From: Beijerinckiaceae bacterium
GTDB lineage: Bacteria; Pseudomonadota; Alphaproteobacteria; Rhizobiales; Beijerinckiaceae
Assembly: GCA_027533425.1 (NCBI GenBank)
Contig: JAPZUD010000005.1
Location: 372,001 to 436,000 of the forward strand
DNA length: 64,000 nucleotides
Reading direction: 5' to 3'
In this document: positions 17,155 to 25,878 of the stretch, piece after piece
Layout: the number at the start of each line of letters is the position of its first letter
Numbering within the stretch: position 1 is the stretch's first letter
Made by a program: the position numbers and the translations under genes
The notes under the pieces: model-generated
Seen by the model: the letters and a program-made list of their open reading frames with translations, nothing else
Databases searched by the model: none
What the model was told of the DNA's origin: nothing

Positions 17155-18164
17155 TGGCGGCGGACGGCATGGCCATGGATCCGGTTCTCTCGGTTCGCAA
17201 TCTCAGCCTCGAATTCGTGACGCGGCGCGGGGTGCTGCGGGCGCTGAACGAGATCTCATTTGATATTGCCCGTGGCGAGGTGCTCGGTGTCGTCGGCGAA
17301 TCCGGTGCCGGCAAGTCACTCACCGGAACCGCGATCATCGGGTTGATCGACAAGCCCGGCCGGCTTTCGGGCGGGGAAATCTGGCTCAAGGGCCAGCGGA
17401 TCGACAATATCGGCCATGACGGGCTGCGGAAGATCCGCGGCCGGCGGATCGGGATGATCTTCCAGGACCCGCTGACCTCGCTCAACCCGCTCTTCCGGGT
17501 GGGCGACCAGATTGCCGAAACGATCCTCACGCATATGCCGGTGAGCAAGGCAGAAGCGCGCACCCGGGCACTGGCTCTGCTGACCGAGGTCGGTATTCCC
17601 GCGCCGGAGAGCCGGATCGATGCCTATCCGCATGAGTTTTCCGGCGGGATGCGGCAGCGCGTTGTCATCGCGCTGGCGCTGGCGGCCGAACCGGACCTGA
17701 TCATTGCAGACGAGCCGACCACGGCGCTCGATGTCTCGGTGCAGGCGCAGATCATCACCTTGCTGAAGCGCCTCTGCCGCACCCGTGGCACCTCCGTCAT
17801 GCTGATCACCCATGATATGGGCGTGATCGCCGAAACCGCCGACCGGGTGGCGGTGATGTATGCCGGCCGGATCGTCGAGATCGGCCCCGTGGCGGATGTC
17901 ATCCGCCATCCCAAGCATCCCTATGCCACCGGGTTGATGGGCGCCATTCCCGCCCTCGGAGCCAAGGTTCAGCGCCTGACGCAGATCACCGGTGCAATGC
18001 CGCGCCTCAATGCCATTCCGGCGGGTTGTGCGTTCCGGCCGCGCTGCACAGTGGCGATCGGAAAATGCGCGGAAGCGGTTCCGCCGCTCGTGCCTGTCGG
18101 TGCCACATCGGCACGGTGCTGGCTGCATGACGCGCAGGTCGAACGGAGCACATCCCATGGCTGA
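17151..18164 (+). CDS. ABC transporter ATP-binding protein, DppD-like
   Basis: 337 residues from the ATG at 17151 (17154 is an equal alternative). Walker A GESGAGKS, Q-loop FQDPLTSLNP, signature FSGGMRQR, Walker B LIIADEPTTALD and the H-loop THD are all intact. The C-terminal oligopeptide-transporter domain (CAFRPRCTVAIGKC) has the cysteine set that binds an Fe-S cluster in some relatives. It forms a heterodimeric motor with the next gene product. Confidence 0.95.
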   Translation: MMAADGMAMDPVLSVRNLSLEFVTRRGVLRALNEISFDIARGEVLGVVGESGAGKSLTGTAIIGLIDKPGRLSGGEIWLKGQRIDNIGHDGLRKIRGRRIGMIFQDPLTSLNPLFRVGDQIAETILTHMPVSKAEARTRALALLTEVGIPAPESRIDAYPHEFSGGMRQRVVIALALAAEPDLIIADEPTTALDVSVQAQIITLLKRLCRTRGTSVMLITHDMGVIAETADRVAVMYAGRIVEIGPVADVIRHPKHPYATGLMGAIPALGAKVQRLTQITGAMPRLNAIPAGCAFRPRCTVAIGKCAEAVPPLVPVGATSARCWLHDAQVERSTSHG

Positions 18165-19140
18165 ACCCGTGTTGCGCGTCGAGAATGTTCGCCGGCTTTT
18201 CGATGTATCCAAACCCTGGCTCGAGCGGGTGATTGCCCGCGAGAAACCGCAATTCCTCCGCGCTGTCGACGAAGTGTCGTTCGAGATCCGCCCGGGCGAG
18301 ACGTTTGCCCTTGTCGGCGAATCCGGCTCCGGCAAATCCACTGTCGCAAAGATGGTTGTTGGCCTCCTGCCGCCGAGTGCGGGCGCGGTTCATTTCTCGG
18401 CCTCAATGGGCGGCGACCGGGTGCGGCCCGGCGCGATCCAGATGATCTTCCAGGACCCCTATGCCAGCCTCAACCCGCGCTGGCGGATCCGCGATATCAT
18501 CGCCGAGCCGATGGAAGCGTTGAACCACCCGGCCGACCCGGCCGCGCGGGCGGCCCGCGTCGCCGATCTGCTCACGCTGGTCGGTCTCTCTCCGCTCGAC
18601 GGCGAGAAGTATCCGCATCAGTTTTCCGGCGGCCAGCGGCAGCGCGTTGCGATCGCACGAGCCCTCTCGTCGGAACCGCAATTCCTGGTCTGCGACGAAC
18701 CGACTTCCGCGCTCGATGTGTCGGTGCAGGCGCAGATCCTCAACCTGATGCGCGACCTCCAGGAGCGGCTCGGACTGACCTACCTCTTCATCTCTCACAA
18801 TCTCGCGGTGGTCCGGCACATGGCGCACCGGATCGGCGTGATGTATCTTGGCCGGCTGGTGGAGGTGCAGGAAACCGAGGCGCTGTTCGCTGCGCCGCGC
18901 CATCCTTATACGCGGCTGCTGATCGATGCCGTGCCGGATCTCGAGCAGATCGGCCGTGACCGGGTGCCGGTCCAGGGCGAGGTGCCGAGCCCGATCAACC
19001 CGCCCTCCGGCTGCACTTTCCACCCGCGCTGCCCGCTGGCCATGGAAATCTGCATGCGGGAGGTGCCGGCCTTTGACGGCTCGGTCGCCTGCCATGCCGC
19101 AAAGGAGCGGGCGATGGCCGGCGGCCTGACGCTTTCCTGA
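18157..19140 (+). CDS. ABC transporter ATP-binding protein, DppF-like
   Basis: 327 residues; the ATG at 18157 overlaps the previous gene by eight bases. Walker A GESGSGKST, FQDPYASLNPRW, FSGGQRQR, FLVCDEPTSALD and the C-terminal CTFHPRCPLAMEIC are all present. This completes a binding protein + two permeases + two ATPases importer. It converges on the amidase gene, four bases from its stop. Confidence 0.95.
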   Translation: MAEPVLRVENVRRLFDVSKPWLERVIAREKPQFLRAVDEVSFEIRPGETFALVGESGSGKSTVAKMVVGLLPPSAGAVHFSASMGGDRVRPGAIQMIFQDPYASLNPRWRIRDIIAEPMEALNHPADPAARAARVADLLTLVGLSPLDGEKYPHQFSGGQRQRVAIARALSSEPQFLVCDEPTSALDVSVQAQILNLMRDLQERLGLTYLFISHNLAVVRHMAHRIGVMYLGRLVEVQETEALFAAPRHPYTRLLIDAVPDLEQIGRDRVPVQGEVPSPINPPSGCTFHPRCPLAMEICMREVPAFDGSVACHAAKERAMAGGLTLS

Positions 19141-19144
19141 CGCT

Positions 19145-20440
19145 TCAGGGCTTGAGGGCAGCCTCGATTGCAGCACCGAGGGCCAAGAGCCGTCGGTCCT
19201 GCATCGGCGCACCCAGCAGCATCAACCCGACCGGCATGCCGGAGACGGGCAAGGGCACCGAGAGCGCCGGACAATCGAAGAAATTGGCCGGGTTGGTATT
19301 GCGCAGGGCGAGCATGTTCTTGCGGGCAAAGAGGTCCGGATCGGCTTCCAGCGCCGCGATTGGTGGTGCCTGGAGTGCGCAGGTCGGCAGGATCAGCGCG
19401 TCGTAAGGGGCGAGACGGCGAGAGAACGTACTCTTCAGCCGCTCGCGCTCCCGCAACGTGGCTATATAGGCAGGGGCAGAAATGCTGATGCCCGGCCGGA
19501 TCCTCGCAAGGACGCGGGCGTCGAAATCCGCCGCCCGGCTCTCGAGCCATTCGCGGTGGATTTCGGCGGCCTCACAGGCGGCGATCGGTGCGGTGGCGAG
19601 AACGCCGCGCATGGCGAGAATGAGATCATCGATCGACAATTCGCCAACATGTGCCCCCCATGCACTGAGCCGGCTTATCGATTTTTCGAACGCTTCGGCG
19701 ACTGGCGCTTCGGTATCTTCGAAGAGCAACCCCTGCGGGATGCCGAGACGCAGGCCAGCTAGCGGCAGCTCGGGCAGCGCCTCGGGATCGATGCCGGCAA
19801 GGATCGCATCCATGGCGGCGCAGCTCTCGACATCGGGGCCCAGCGGACCGATCGAATCGAGCGTGTAGGAGAGCGGGAAGGCACCGGTCCTTGATACGCG
19901 GCTGCTCGTCGGCTTGAAGCCGACAATGCCATTGAAGGCGGCGGGAATGCGGGTCGAACCGCCGGTATCGGTTCCGAGGGTGAGATCCGCCAGGCCGAGC
20001 GCGACGGAAACCGCGCCGCCCGACGTTGAACCGCCGGGCACACGGGCGGGATCAATCGCATTGCCCGGTGTTCCGTAATGCGGATTCAGCCCGATCCCGG
20101 AAAACGCAAACTCGCTCATATTCGTACGGCCGATCAGGATCGCTCCAGCCCTGCGCAGGGCGGCGACTGTGGGCGCATCGGCGCTGGCCGGCGGCTGGTC
20201 CTTCAGGATGACGGAGCCGGCCGTGGTAACCTGCCCGGCCATATCGAACAGGTCCTTGATGGAGATAATCCGGCCATCGAGCGGGCCGAGCGGGATGCCT
20301 GCCCTGCGGCGCAGATCGGCGGCATCGGCTTCGGCACGGGCGGTATCCGGCAGGAGCCGGGTAAAGACATGGCGCGCACGGGGTTCTGCGGCGGCCGCGA
20401 GTTTCTGTTCAAGGCGCTCGCGGTGAAGGGGGCTCGACAT
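19145..20440 (-). CDS. Amidase signature family hydrolase
   Basis: 431 residues from the ATG at 20440. A GTG at 20512 overlapping the HutX stop (GTGA) would add 24 residues and is a real alternative. The Ser-cisSer-Lys triad is visible: Lys62 in IKDLF, Ser138 in PGGSTSGG and nucleophile Ser162 in TGGSTRIPA. Such enzymes cleave amides; the family spans indole-acetamide, allophanate and many others, so no substrate is assigned. It is at the end of the heme gene run and may be a passenger there. Confidence 0.88.
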   Translation of the reverse strand: MSSPLHRERLEQKLAAAAEPRARHVFTRLLPDTARAEADAADLRRRAGIPLGPLDGRIISIKDLFDMAGQVTTAGSVILKDQPPASADAPTVAALRRAGAILIGRTNMSEFAFSGIGLNPHYGTPGNAIDPARVPGGSTSGGAVSVALGLADLTLGTDTGGSTRIPAAFNGIVGFKPTSSRVSRTGAFPLSYTLDSIGPLGPDVESCAAMDAILAGIDPEALPELPLAGLRLGIPQGLLFEDTEAPVAEAFEKSISRLSAWGAHVGELSIDDLILAMRGVLATAPIAACEAAEIHREWLESRAADFDARVLARIRPGISISAPAYIATLRERERLKSTFSRRLAPYDALILPTCALQAPPIAALEADPDLFARKNMLALRNTNPANFFDCPALSVPLPVSGMPVGLMLLGAPMQDRRLLALGAAIEAALKP

Positions 20441-20508
20441 CGGACCTGCTCGGCTCGGGGGGAGGACGATCAGGCTATAGCCGATGGCGAGCCCCGGTTG
20501 AAGGCCCG

Positions 20509-21051
20509 TCACAGAGCGGCGAGGCGGACCTTCAATGCCTCGAATCGGGCGAGTTGATCCGGCAGGAGGTTCCGCTCGCTGTCCCGCCGGACAAAGATCT
20601 TGAACATGGCCTCGCCCTCACCGTTGAAAAACTGGATCGAGCAGGAGCGCCGGCCGTGAAAGGCGCGGTCCACCAGATAGATGGCCCGGCAATTCGCGGC
20701 CCGGATATGCCCGCCGATCGGGCTGTCGCCATGGATGTTGTAATAGCCCTGCCCGAACGAACCGGCCGGAAGGCTCCCTTCGCATTCCAGCACGATATCC
20801 GCCGTATGGACGATGAAGAGGATCTCGCCCCAGGTTCCGATCTCGCGCCAGATCGACTCGAACTGCTCGCTCGGGGCAAAGAGGCGCTGCGCGTGAGGCA
20901 TGGCCTCGAGCGCTACCTGGGTCGGAACACCGGCTTCGCGTGCCATGGCCTCGACGACACCATCCGGCTTCTTCGCGATAATGTCGCGCAGCAGAGCCAT
21001 GCGATCCGCCGTGTCAGCCGCTGCCGGCCGCAGAGGAGTGACATTGCTCAT
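20509..21051 (-). CDS. hutX: Heme utilization cytosolic carrier protein HutX/ChuX
   Basis: 180 residues. Central segments GTWGEILFIVHTADIVLECEG, GYYNIHGDSPIGGHI and AIYLVDRAFHGRRSCSIQFFNGEGEAMFKIFVRRD are typical of the ChuX/HutX family, which binds heme in the cytoplasm after import and hands it on. The preceding gene on the strand (monooxygenase) ends five bases before its start, so it belongs to the heme locus with TonB and the receptor. Confidence 0.92.
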   Translation of the reverse strand: MSNVTPLRPAAADTADRMALLRDIIAKKPDGVVEAMAREAGVPTQVALEAMPHAQRLFAPSEQFESIWREIGTWGEILFIVHTADIVLECEGSLPAGSFGQGYYNIHGDSPIGGHIRAANCRAIYLVDRAFHGRRSCSIQFFNGEGEAMFKIFVRRDSERNLLPDQLARFEALKVRLAAL

Positions 21052-21056
21052 GAGGC

Positions 21057-21395
21057 TTACTCCGCTGCAACGCGCGGGGTGCGGTTGTCATCCAGCAGGA
21101 TGACCTCGAACCCTTCGAATTCCGGGTGGCCGATCGAGACCGGTCGCCCCTGCCCGGCTCGCGCATGGGCCTTGCGGAACTGCTCGGACTGCGTCCAGGC
21201 GGTGAATTCCGCCTTGCCGGCCCAGACCGTGTGCGAGGCGTAGAGCGTATGGTCTTCGCGTTCCGGGCCCTTCAGCAGCGAGAATTCGATGAAACCGGGC
21301 AATTCGTGGAGATAGCTCTCTCGGGAGCGCCAGATCGTCTCGAATTCGGCTTCGTTGCCGCGGGCGACGCGGAAGCGGTTCATGGCGATAAACAT
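21057..21395 (-). CDS. IsdG/HmoA-like monooxygenase (ABM fold), probable heme-degrading
   Basis: 112 residues; AAGGA before the ATG at 21395 fixes the start. A dimeric ferredoxin-like ABM fold is suggested by FIAMNRFRVARGNEAEFE at the N-terminus, LPGFIEFSLLKGPE and YASHTVWAGKAEFTAWTQSE, the Asn/Trp/His pattern of HmoA/IsdG enzymes that open heme with O2. Its place between tonB and hutX in a heme locus supports iron release from heme, though other ABM functions cannot be ruled out. Confidence 0.82.
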   Translation of the reverse strand: MFIAMNRFRVARGNEAEFETIWRSRESYLHELPGFIEFSLLKGPEREDHTLYASHTVWAGKAEFTAWTQSEQFRKAHARAGQGRPVSIGHPEFEGFEVILLDDNRTPRVAAE

Positions 21396-21414
21396 GGGAG
21401 GTCCTTTCCTTGTT

Positions 21415-22494
21415 TCAGTGGAGTTCGTAGCCGATCGAAAGCTGGAAGCTGATCGAGGGTGGCCCCCCTTCCGGCAATGCGGGAAAAGGTTGGGCGCGGC
21501 GAACGGCGGCGAGGGTCGCAGCATCCAGCAGGGCATGGCCGGACCCTCTAGCGACCGTAACGGACGCCAGCTTGCCGTCCCGCGAAATGACAAGGGCGAT
21601 GGTTGTCCGGCCGGTCTGGCCACGATCCTGCGCGGCCTCCGGGTAGGATTTCTGCCGCTCGATCAACGCCCGCACACGCGCGCCGTAGGCTGCCGTCAAG
21701 GCCGATCCGGCGACACTTCCGGTACCGCCAGTGCCGGCACGGCTTGCCGCGTCGCGGTTGGCGGCCTGTTGGCCGGTGCCTTCGCGCCCCCTGCCATGGC
21801 CTTCGGCATGGCGGGCGGCAACGGGTTCGTTGCGCTTCGGGTTCGGGAGAGCTGCGCGCCTCGCCACAACAGGCGGCTTGGTCTCTGGTCGTGCTTTGGG
21901 CTCGTATCGTGGCTTGGGCTCGGATCGCGGCACCGGCGGGATGGCGATCTCGGCTGGTCCGACGGAAGGAGGCTCGGGAAGGACGATGTCCGGCAAGGGT
22001 GGCGCGGGTTCAAGGATAGCCGGCTCCGGAATGGGTGGCACTTCCGGCACGGTGACAGGCGGGGCAGGTTCCACAACAACGGCGTCTATCGCAGGCACGT
22101 CCGGCAGCGCCAGCGAGACCGGATCGGCGCGGGCGCCCTCGACCGCCGCAAGCGCCTCAGCCTCGCCGACAAGGGTCACCTCCATGATCGCCGGTGCGCC
22201 TCCGCGCTCCGCTTCTTCCGAATGCTGGGCGGGCAGGATGATCAGCGCGGCAGCAGCCATGCCGGCATGGAACAGTGCGGACAGGACAAGCCCCAGGCCG
22301 GTGCGTCGGATAAGCCGCGGGACCGGGCAAGGCCTTTCCCGCGTCTCGGGCAGCGGCCCCGGCAGCCGTTCTGGCAGGGGCTCGGGCCGGCGCGCCGGCA
22401 GGACAGGCCAGGGGCAGGCCAGCTCCGGCAATGCCGGGGCGCGGCGAAGCGCGAGACCCGTTTCTGCAGTCGGGAATGGCACGCTACCCGGCAT
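21415..22494 (-). CDS. tonB: TonB energy-transducing protein
   Basis: 359 residues from the ATG at 22494. A long, Pro/Arg-rich cytoplasmic N-terminus (1-65) precedes one membrane helix (about 66-88, LGLVLSALFHAGMAAAALII). A Pro/Glu/Lys-rich periplasmic spacer follows, then the TonB C-terminal domain (YGARVRALIERQKSYPEAA ... GHALLDAATLAAVRRAQPFP). It would drive the heme receptor encoded immediately upstream (one base between stop and start). ExbB and ExbD are not in the window. The N-terminus is longer than in classical TonB. Confidence 0.9.
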   Translation of the reverse strand: MPGSVPFPTAETGLALRRAPALPELACPWPVLPARRPEPLPERLPGPLPETRERPCPVPRLIRRTGLGLVLSALFHAGMAAAALIILPAQHSEEAERGGAPAIMEVTLVGEAEALAAVEGARADPVSLALPDVPAIDAVVVEPAPPVTVPEVPPIPEPAILEPAPPLPDIVLPEPPSVGPAEIAIPPVPRSEPKPRYEPKARPETKPPVVARRAALPNPKRNEPVAARHAEGHGRGREGTGQQAANRDAASRAGTGGTGSVAGSALTAAYGARVRALIERQKSYPEAAQDRGQTGRTTIALVISRDGKLASVTVARGSGHALLDAATLAAVRRAQPFPALPEGGPPSISFQLSIGYELH

Positions 22495-22495
22495 T

Positions 22496-24568
22496 TCACA
22501 TTCCCAGCCGGGTGGAGAAGCCGAACTTGGCGACAAGGCCGGGGCTGCGATCGCTGTCGCGATAGCGCTTGTAGCGGACATCACCGATGTTATCGACTTG
22601 CGCGAAGGTACGCATATCCTTCGCGAACTCGTAGCTGGTGAAGACATCGACCAGCGCATAGGCCTTGCTGGCATTCGCGGCCACGGACGCGGCCGGGAGG
22701 CGCCTTTGCTTGTCAACTAAAGTGAGCCGGCTTCCGATCAGTAGCTTTTCATCGAGGAAGCGCAGCCCGCCGCCGACAATGACCTTGTCAGGATAGACGG
22801 ATTCCAGCGGCGTGTTGGCGCCGAGATTGTCTCCGCGGATACTCGACCCGGCGAGCGAGACATACCAGCGCCTGGCATCGTAGACGACTTCGCCCTCGAT
22901 GCCGCGCAGGCGGGCGCGCGCCACATTGGAATAGCGGAAGGTCGCGTCGGCACAGCCGGCCGGGATAGCAGGATTGCCGCAATCATTGCCCGGGTCCGAG
23001 AAAATGCCTTCGATATAGTTCCGGACCCTGTTCTCGAAGAGGGAGACCTTGGCACGGAAAGCATCGCCCTGCCGGAAAACGTTATCGTATTTCAGGTTGA
23101 TGCCAGTCTCGAGCGTCCTGCCGATTTCCGGCCGGAGGTTCGGATTCGGAATGAAGGTGAAGGTCGACGGCGCGGGATGGGCACCGTTCACGAGAGTCTC
23201 GGTGATGGCGGGAGCCCGGTAGCCCTCGGCATAGGTCACATAGGGCTGGATGCCCTGGATCGGGGTCACGCCGAGGGTGATCTTGGGCGAGAGGCGCTGG
23301 CCATCCGATGCGTTGCCACCGCCACTGAGGGAGTAGCCGTCATAGCGGAGCGCGGCGATCACATCGACAATCGACCACGTGAAATGGTTCTGGACGAAGC
23401 CGCCATAGACGTGGCGGCGGCCACCGGGCGTCGTCTCGTCGCCGTTGGAAAACGGATCGAAGGTGCGGACACGGTCCTGGAACCAGTCGAGGCCGTAGGT
23501 CGAGGCCAGCTTGACCGGCCCGAGATTGAAGCGGGACGTATTGTGGGCATCGATGCCGATCGTCTCGATCTTGAAATAGCGCGCATTGCCGATCTGTGCC
23601 GGCGTGCCGCTGATCCGGACCTGATCGGTATCGGTCGTGGTGCGGTAGATCGTTGTCCTGAGATTGAGCCAGTCATTGCCTGGCCGCGAGAACGTGTAGC
23701 GCGCGACAAGATTGGTGGTCTCGACATCATTGTTCCGCCGCGGTGCAGCGGCCGTACCGAGGCCATTGGCAAATTCGTATTTCTGATACTGCCCGGAGAG
23801 TTTGATCGTGTGCCCCTCTCCCGGGGTCAGGACGATCTTCGCCAGACCAGAACCGAGATCCTGACCGGAATCGCGAATCGCGAAGCCGCCGCCATCCTTG
23901 TAGGGATTGAGGTCACGGAAGCTCAGGCCGATCAGTGCGGAAGCCCAGTCAACCGGGCGCACAGCGCCGATAACCGAGCCAAAGACGCCGTTCTGGCGGC
24001 CACCAAGCAACGCGGTGAAGCCCAGTTCTCCCGCAACTTTCTCGCGCGGCCGAAGAATGTCCCTGGGGTCGACCGTCTCGAAGGAGACCACGCCACCGAT
24101 GGCGCCGGAGCCGTAGATGTTGGCCACCGGGCCGCGCGTGACATCGATGGTCCGGAGAAAGGCCGGATCGAGGAAGAACGCGCCATTGGCATTATGGCCG
24201 GAGCGCTGGAAATTCTGGCGGGCACCATCGACCGTCACGGCAACGCGGCCGAAATCCTGCAGCCCGCGCACATTGACCGCCGTCGCCGGATCATTGGGAT
24301 TTTCCTGCGTCGTCACGCCCGGCGTCTGGCTCAGAACCGTACCAATGCGCTGCGGGTTCTGCCGGCGGATTTCCTGCCGGTCGGTTACCGAAACGGAGGC
24401 GAGCGAATCCACTGCCCGTTCCTCCTGCCGTGTCGCTGTGACGCTGATATCATCCAGCGCCGTTGTTCCCGGCGAATTGCCGTGCTGCGCCTGAACCGCT
24501 GGCGCTGCCGCAATGCCGATGACAAGCGAAACCGAGGCCATCGGCCTCTTCCGAAATCCAGATCCCAT
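22496..24568 (-). CDS. TonB-dependent heme/hemoglobin receptor
   Basis: 690 residues: signal peptide about 1-27 (ending VQA/Q), TonB box LDDISVTATR (39-48), plug domain to about 170 and a 22-strand-type barrel ending in aromatic-poor STRLGM. The heme-receptor FRAP/NPNL boxes appear as YRAP (450-453) and NPNL (475-478), with the expected His464 between them; a plug histidine lies at His125. It takes heme through the outer membrane. It is divergent from hemP across a 204-bp control region. Confidence 0.95.
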   Translation of the reverse strand: MGSGFRKRPMASVSLVIGIAAAPAVQAQHGNSPGTTALDDISVTATRQEERAVDSLASVSVTDRQEIRRQNPQRIGTVLSQTPGVTTQENPNDPATAVNVRGLQDFGRVAVTVDGARQNFQRSGHNANGAFFLDPAFLRTIDVTRGPVANIYGSGAIGGVVSFETVDPRDILRPREKVAGELGFTALLGGRQNGVFGSVIGAVRPVDWASALIGLSFRDLNPYKDGGGFAIRDSGQDLGSGLAKIVLTPGEGHTIKLSGQYQKYEFANGLGTAAAPRRNNDVETTNLVARYTFSRPGNDWLNLRTTIYRTTTDTDQVRISGTPAQIGNARYFKIETIGIDAHNTSRFNLGPVKLASTYGLDWFQDRVRTFDPFSNGDETTPGGRRHVYGGFVQNHFTWSIVDVIAALRYDGYSLSGGGNASDGQRLSPKITLGVTPIQGIQPYVTYAEGYRAPAITETLVNGAHPAPSTFTFIPNPNLRPEIGRTLETGINLKYDNVFRQGDAFRAKVSLFENRVRNYIEGIFSDPGNDCGNPAIPAGCADATFRYSNVARARLRGIEGEVVYDARRWYVSLAGSSIRGDNLGANTPLESVYPDKVIVGGGLRFLDEKLLIGSRLTLVDKQRRLPAASVAANASKAYALVDVFTSYEFAKDMRTFAQVDNIGDVRYKRYRDSDRSPGLVAKFGFSTRLGM

Positions 24569-24689
24569 CTGTCTGCCCCAAACCCGTTTCTGATGACGTC
24601 TGGCTGGCTGGCAGGCCGCATTCGGCGGGGCGCTGGCTGGCTGGTTGCGGCGGCTCTCATCGCCTCCGCTTGACCCGCTCTATATATTC

Positions 24690-24704
24690 TGACATCTGAA
24701 GTCA
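24690..24704. promoter_or_regulatory. Imperfect 15-bp palindrome in the heme control region
   Basis: TGACATCTGAAGTCA reads TGACnTCnGAnGTCA on both strands (12 of 15 symmetric). It lies about 122 bases before the receptor start, next to the AT-rich TATATATTC and a TTGACT on the minus strand, so a repressor here would block the receptor promoter. The regulator is not known. Confidence 0.45.
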
Positions 24705-24728
24705 ATTAATCTTATGATTTTCCTCGTT

Positions 24729-24745
24729 TTTTGAGGATTTCTAAA
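24729..24745 (+). promoter_or_regulatory. Candidate Irr/ICE box before hemP
   Basis: TTTTGAG-GAT-TTCTAAA matches the iron control element TTTAGAA-N3-TTCTAAA at 12 of 14 positions. It is 28 bases before the hemP ATG. In Hyphomicrobiales, Irr uses this element to control heme and iron genes. Confidence 0.5.
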
Positions 24746-24772
24746 CTGGTTCCCACTCTGGAATATCTCAAA

Positions 24773-24982
24773 ATGACCCGAAATCTTCTTGAATCTCATC
24801 CTGCTGACGGAACTGGCAGCGCAGCGCCTGGTGGTCGTCTGGCGATCGATCCCGTTTCCGGTCTCGGCGTCGTCGATGTCGTCGATCTTCTTGGCACAGA
24901 GCGGGAGGTCATCCTTGTCCACAATGGCGACCGCTATCGCCTTCGAGTCACTGCGAACAACCGACTCATCCTGACCAAGTGA
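24773..24982 (+). CDS. hemP: HemP (HmuP) hemin uptake protein
   Basis: 69 residues from the ATG at 24773. The C-terminal half REVILVHNGDRYRLRVTANN with the ending LILTK is the HemP domain. In Bradyrhizobium the homologue HmuP acts with Irr to switch on the heme operon, so this is probably a regulator rather than a transporter. It is the first gene of hemP-hmuT-hmuU-hmuV. Confidence 0.92.
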   Translation: MTRNLLESHPADGTGSAAPGGRLAIDPVSGLGVVDVVDLLGTEREVILVHNGDRYRLRVTANNRLILTK

Positions 24983-24990
24983 GGCTCACC

Positions 24991-25878
24991 ATGCACGCCA
25001 TGCCGAAGAAACACGCCTTTTTCCTTCTCGCCGTGCTCGCGCTGGGTGTCCCGCAAGCGGCTGCGGACCCTGCGCGCATCGTCGCGGCGGGAGGGGTTGT
25101 CACCGAGACAATCCACGCGCTCGGCGAGGCCAACCGGCTGGTCGGCGTCGATTCGACCTCGCTGTATCCGGCCGATGCGCTCCAGCGCCTGCCGAATATC
25201 GGCTATGTCCGCGCGCTATCGGCCGAGGGTGTGCTTTCACTCAGGCCGGATCTCGTGCTGGCCATCGACGGGGCCGGCCCGCCGGACGTGCTGGCCCTGA
25301 TCAGGCAATCCGGCATTCCTGTCCAGCTCCTGACCGAGGAGCCCAGCGAGGCCGGTGTGCTGGCGCGGATCCGCACGATCGGCGCCATCGTCGGACAGAA
25401 GGCTGCGGCCGATTCTCTCGCTGACCGGATCGCCGGTGACTTTGCCCGGCTGGCGCAGGACCGCGCCCGCATCTCCCGGCACAAACGCGTGCTGTTCGTG
25501 CTTTCGATGCAGAATGGCCGGGTGATGGTGGCCGGCCGCAACAGTTCTGCTGCGGCGATGATCGGCCTTGCCGGCGGCATCAACGCCGTCGACACGCTGG
25601 AGGGTTTCAAGCCTGTCTCGGACGAGGGCATCATCGCCGCGGCACCGGATGTCATCGTGATGATGCAACGCGGCGACCATGCAGTGGCCGCCGCCGACCT
25701 TTTCGCCCATCCCGCCTTCCGGCTGACTCCCGCAGCAGCCGATCGGGCGCTGATCACAATGGATGGCCTCTATCTGCTCGGATTCGGACCCCGCACCGCC
25801 GAAGCAGCCCGCGATCTGATGAGCCGGCTTTATTCTTCCACAACGCGGCCTCGCGCTGAAGCGGTTCCCCGGCCATGA
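24991..25878 (+). CDS. hmuT: Periplasmic hemin-binding protein HmuT
   Basis: 295 residues from the ATG at 24991, chosen because GAGG lies six bases upstream; a GTG at 24979 overlapping the hemP stop is the alternative. Signal peptide about 1-25 (FFLLAVLALGVPQAAA). The fold is the class III binding protein (RIVAAGGVVTETIHALG, GVDSTSLYPADALQRLPNIGYVRALSAEGVLSLRPDLVL). It delivers heme to HmuUV. Its stop overlaps the hmuU start (ATGA). Confidence 0.93.
   Translation: MHAMPKKHAFFLLAVLALGVPQAAADPARIVAAGGVVTETIHALGEANRLVGVDSTSLYPADALQRLPNIGYVRALSAEGVLSLRPDLVLAIDGAGPPDVLALIRQSGIPVQLLTEEPSEAGVLARIRTIGAIVGQKAAADSLADRIAGDFARLAQDRARISRHKRVLFVLSMQNGRVMVAGRNSSAAAMIGLAGGINAVDTLEGFKPVSDEGIIAAAPDVIVMMQRGDHAVAAADLFAHPAFRLTPAAADRALITMDGLYLLGFGPRTAEAARDLMSRLYSSTTRPRAEAVPRP

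Noticed and set aside
19145-20440. Glutamyl-tRNA(Gln) amidotransferase GatA
   Set aside because: The amidase triad is present, but length, context and the missing gatB/gatC neighbours fit a stand-alone amidase.
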